A stretch of 6,989 bases of DNA from Actinomycetota bacterium (GTDB lineage Bacteria; Actinomycetota; Acidimicrobiia; Spongiisociales; UBA5794): assembly GCA_003648875.1 (NCBI GenBank), contig QMQC01000096.1, forward strand, positions 1 to 6,989, read 5' to 3'. The notes under the pieces are model-generated. The model saw nothing but the letters and a program-made list of their open reading frames with translations. It had not been told where the DNA came from and ran no database searches. The position numbers were made by a program, and so were the translations under genes. How positions within the stretch are numbered: position 1 is the stretch's first letter; every line of letters begins with the position of its first letter. This document shows, one piece after another, positions 6,526 to 6,989 of this stretch.

Positions 6526-6989
6526 ATGGCTATCCCTGAGGGTATTCGGTCGGTTACGACGGAGTGGCTCACCGACGCGTTGGGTATCGGCGGGCATGGT
6601 TCCAACGCGGCCGTTACATCGTTCCGATCGGAACGAGTGGGCGAGGAACAGGGGTGGACGGGGGAATTGGCCCGGCTCGAGCTCTCGTACTCCGAGCACG
6701 TCGAAGGTGCACCCTCTTCTGTGATCGCAAAGTTCTCACCACCCGACCCCGACCATGTGTTCAGCCTGCATGAAGTCCAGTTCTACAAGGAGATCGCAGC
6801 AGGAAGGGACTTTCCTGTTCCCTACTGCCATTACGGGGAGGCCGATCCCAGAACCGGAGCCGCAGTGCTGCTGCTGGAGGATCTGAGCCGGCTCCGTACC
6901 GTGAGATTCGTCGACGGCTGCACTCCAGCAGATGCCGAGGCTGCGGTGATGTGCCTGGCGAGGGTCCATGCTGCTTGGTGGGGTCACGA
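6526..6989 (+). CDS. Aminoglycoside phosphotransferase / ecdysteroid-kinase-like (CHK) family protein, N-terminal part
   Basis: The 154 visible codons form the N-lobe of a small-molecule kinase of the protein-kinase-like fold. Seen: SSVIAKFSPPDPDH at 64-77 with the likely ATP-binding Lys69, HEVQFYKEIA at 82-91 with the likely helix-C Glu83, VPYCHYGEADPRTGAAVLLLEDLS at about 98-121 (key part AVLLLEDL, the hinge before the C-lobe), and LARVHAAWW at 144-152. The spacing matches the CHK/ecdysteroid-kinase-like branch, which is abundant in actinobacteria and usually has no known substrate there; it need not confer drug resistance. The catalytic HGD and Mg-binding D motifs would lie beyond the right edge, so activity cannot be judged. 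ATG 6526 is preferred; an in-frame TTG at 6508 is the only near alternative. Upstream there is an extended -10 box but no Shine-Dalgarno. A joint role with the SRPBCC neighbour is possible but unsupported. Confidence 0.82.
   Translation, partial: MAIPEGIRSVTTEWLTDALGIGGHGSNAAVTSFRSERVGEEQGWTGELARLELSYSEHVEGAPSSVIAKFSPPDPDHVFSLHEVQFYKEIAAGRDFPVPYCHYGEADPRTGAAVLLLEDLSRLRTVRFVDGCTPADAEAAVMCLARVHAAWWGH

Noticed and set aside
5889..6605. A 238-codon minus-strand open frame covering the whole SRPBCC gene and both flanks
   Set aside because: It has no recognisable fold, motif or ribosome binding site, and the opposite strand encodes a clear SRPBCC protein with a Shine-Dalgarno. It is best explained as an antisense shadow.
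1..6989. A defence system, biosynthetic cluster, mobile element or novel RNA
   Set aside because: All coding space is taken by recognisable housekeeping or common accessory families, the non-coding gaps are at most 124 nt, and there are no transposase, integrase, repeat-array or tRNA-like signals.

Overview
The window reads as ordinary chromosomal DNA of a moderately GC-rich bacterium, most likely an actinobacterium of the Acidimicrobiia/Ilumatobacter type. This assignment is an inference. It rests on the gene order mfd, lipoprotein parvulin, mazG with a methylase-like domain; on GTG and TTG starts; on one gene with a TANNNT -10 box close to its ATG and no Shine-Dalgarno; and on the neighbouring SRPBCC and ecdysteroid-kinase-like genes. 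No tRNA, rRNA, CRISPR array, insertion sequence or phage gene is visible.

Positions 1-5852 hold a tightly packed minus-strand cluster, read from right to left. First comes a class III nucleotide cyclase with an N-terminal [2Fe-2S] ferredoxin domain (5852-4914). After 33 nt follows the transcription-repair coupling factor Mfd (4880-1512). Its stop overlaps the start of a secreted parvulin-type prolyl isomerase lipoprotein by 4 nt (1515-595). One nucleotide later begins the N-terminal methylase-like domain of a MazG/YabN-type protein (593-1), cut by the left edge. The spacings argue for one transcript with translational coupling. It would link a possible redox-sensing second-messenger enzyme to DNA repair, cell-surface protein folding and nucleotide-pool cleaning. 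The functional link between the cyclase and the repair genes is inferred from position only.

Positions 5853-5951 are a short divergent regulatory region with a perfect 13-bp palindrome. To its right, on the plus strand, are a small SRPBCC-fold protein (5952-6401), a 124-nt spacer with two short inverted repeats and a good extended -10 box, and the N-lobe of an aminoglycoside phosphotransferase/ecdysteroid-kinase-like enzyme (from 6526), cut by the right edge.

The most unusual item is the ferredoxin-cyclase fusion. Its four cluster cysteines have adrenodoxin-type spacing, its metal-binding and transition-state residues are intact, but the residue that normally reads the adenine base is Asn instead of Lys. 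I found no defence system, novel mobile element or novel RNA.
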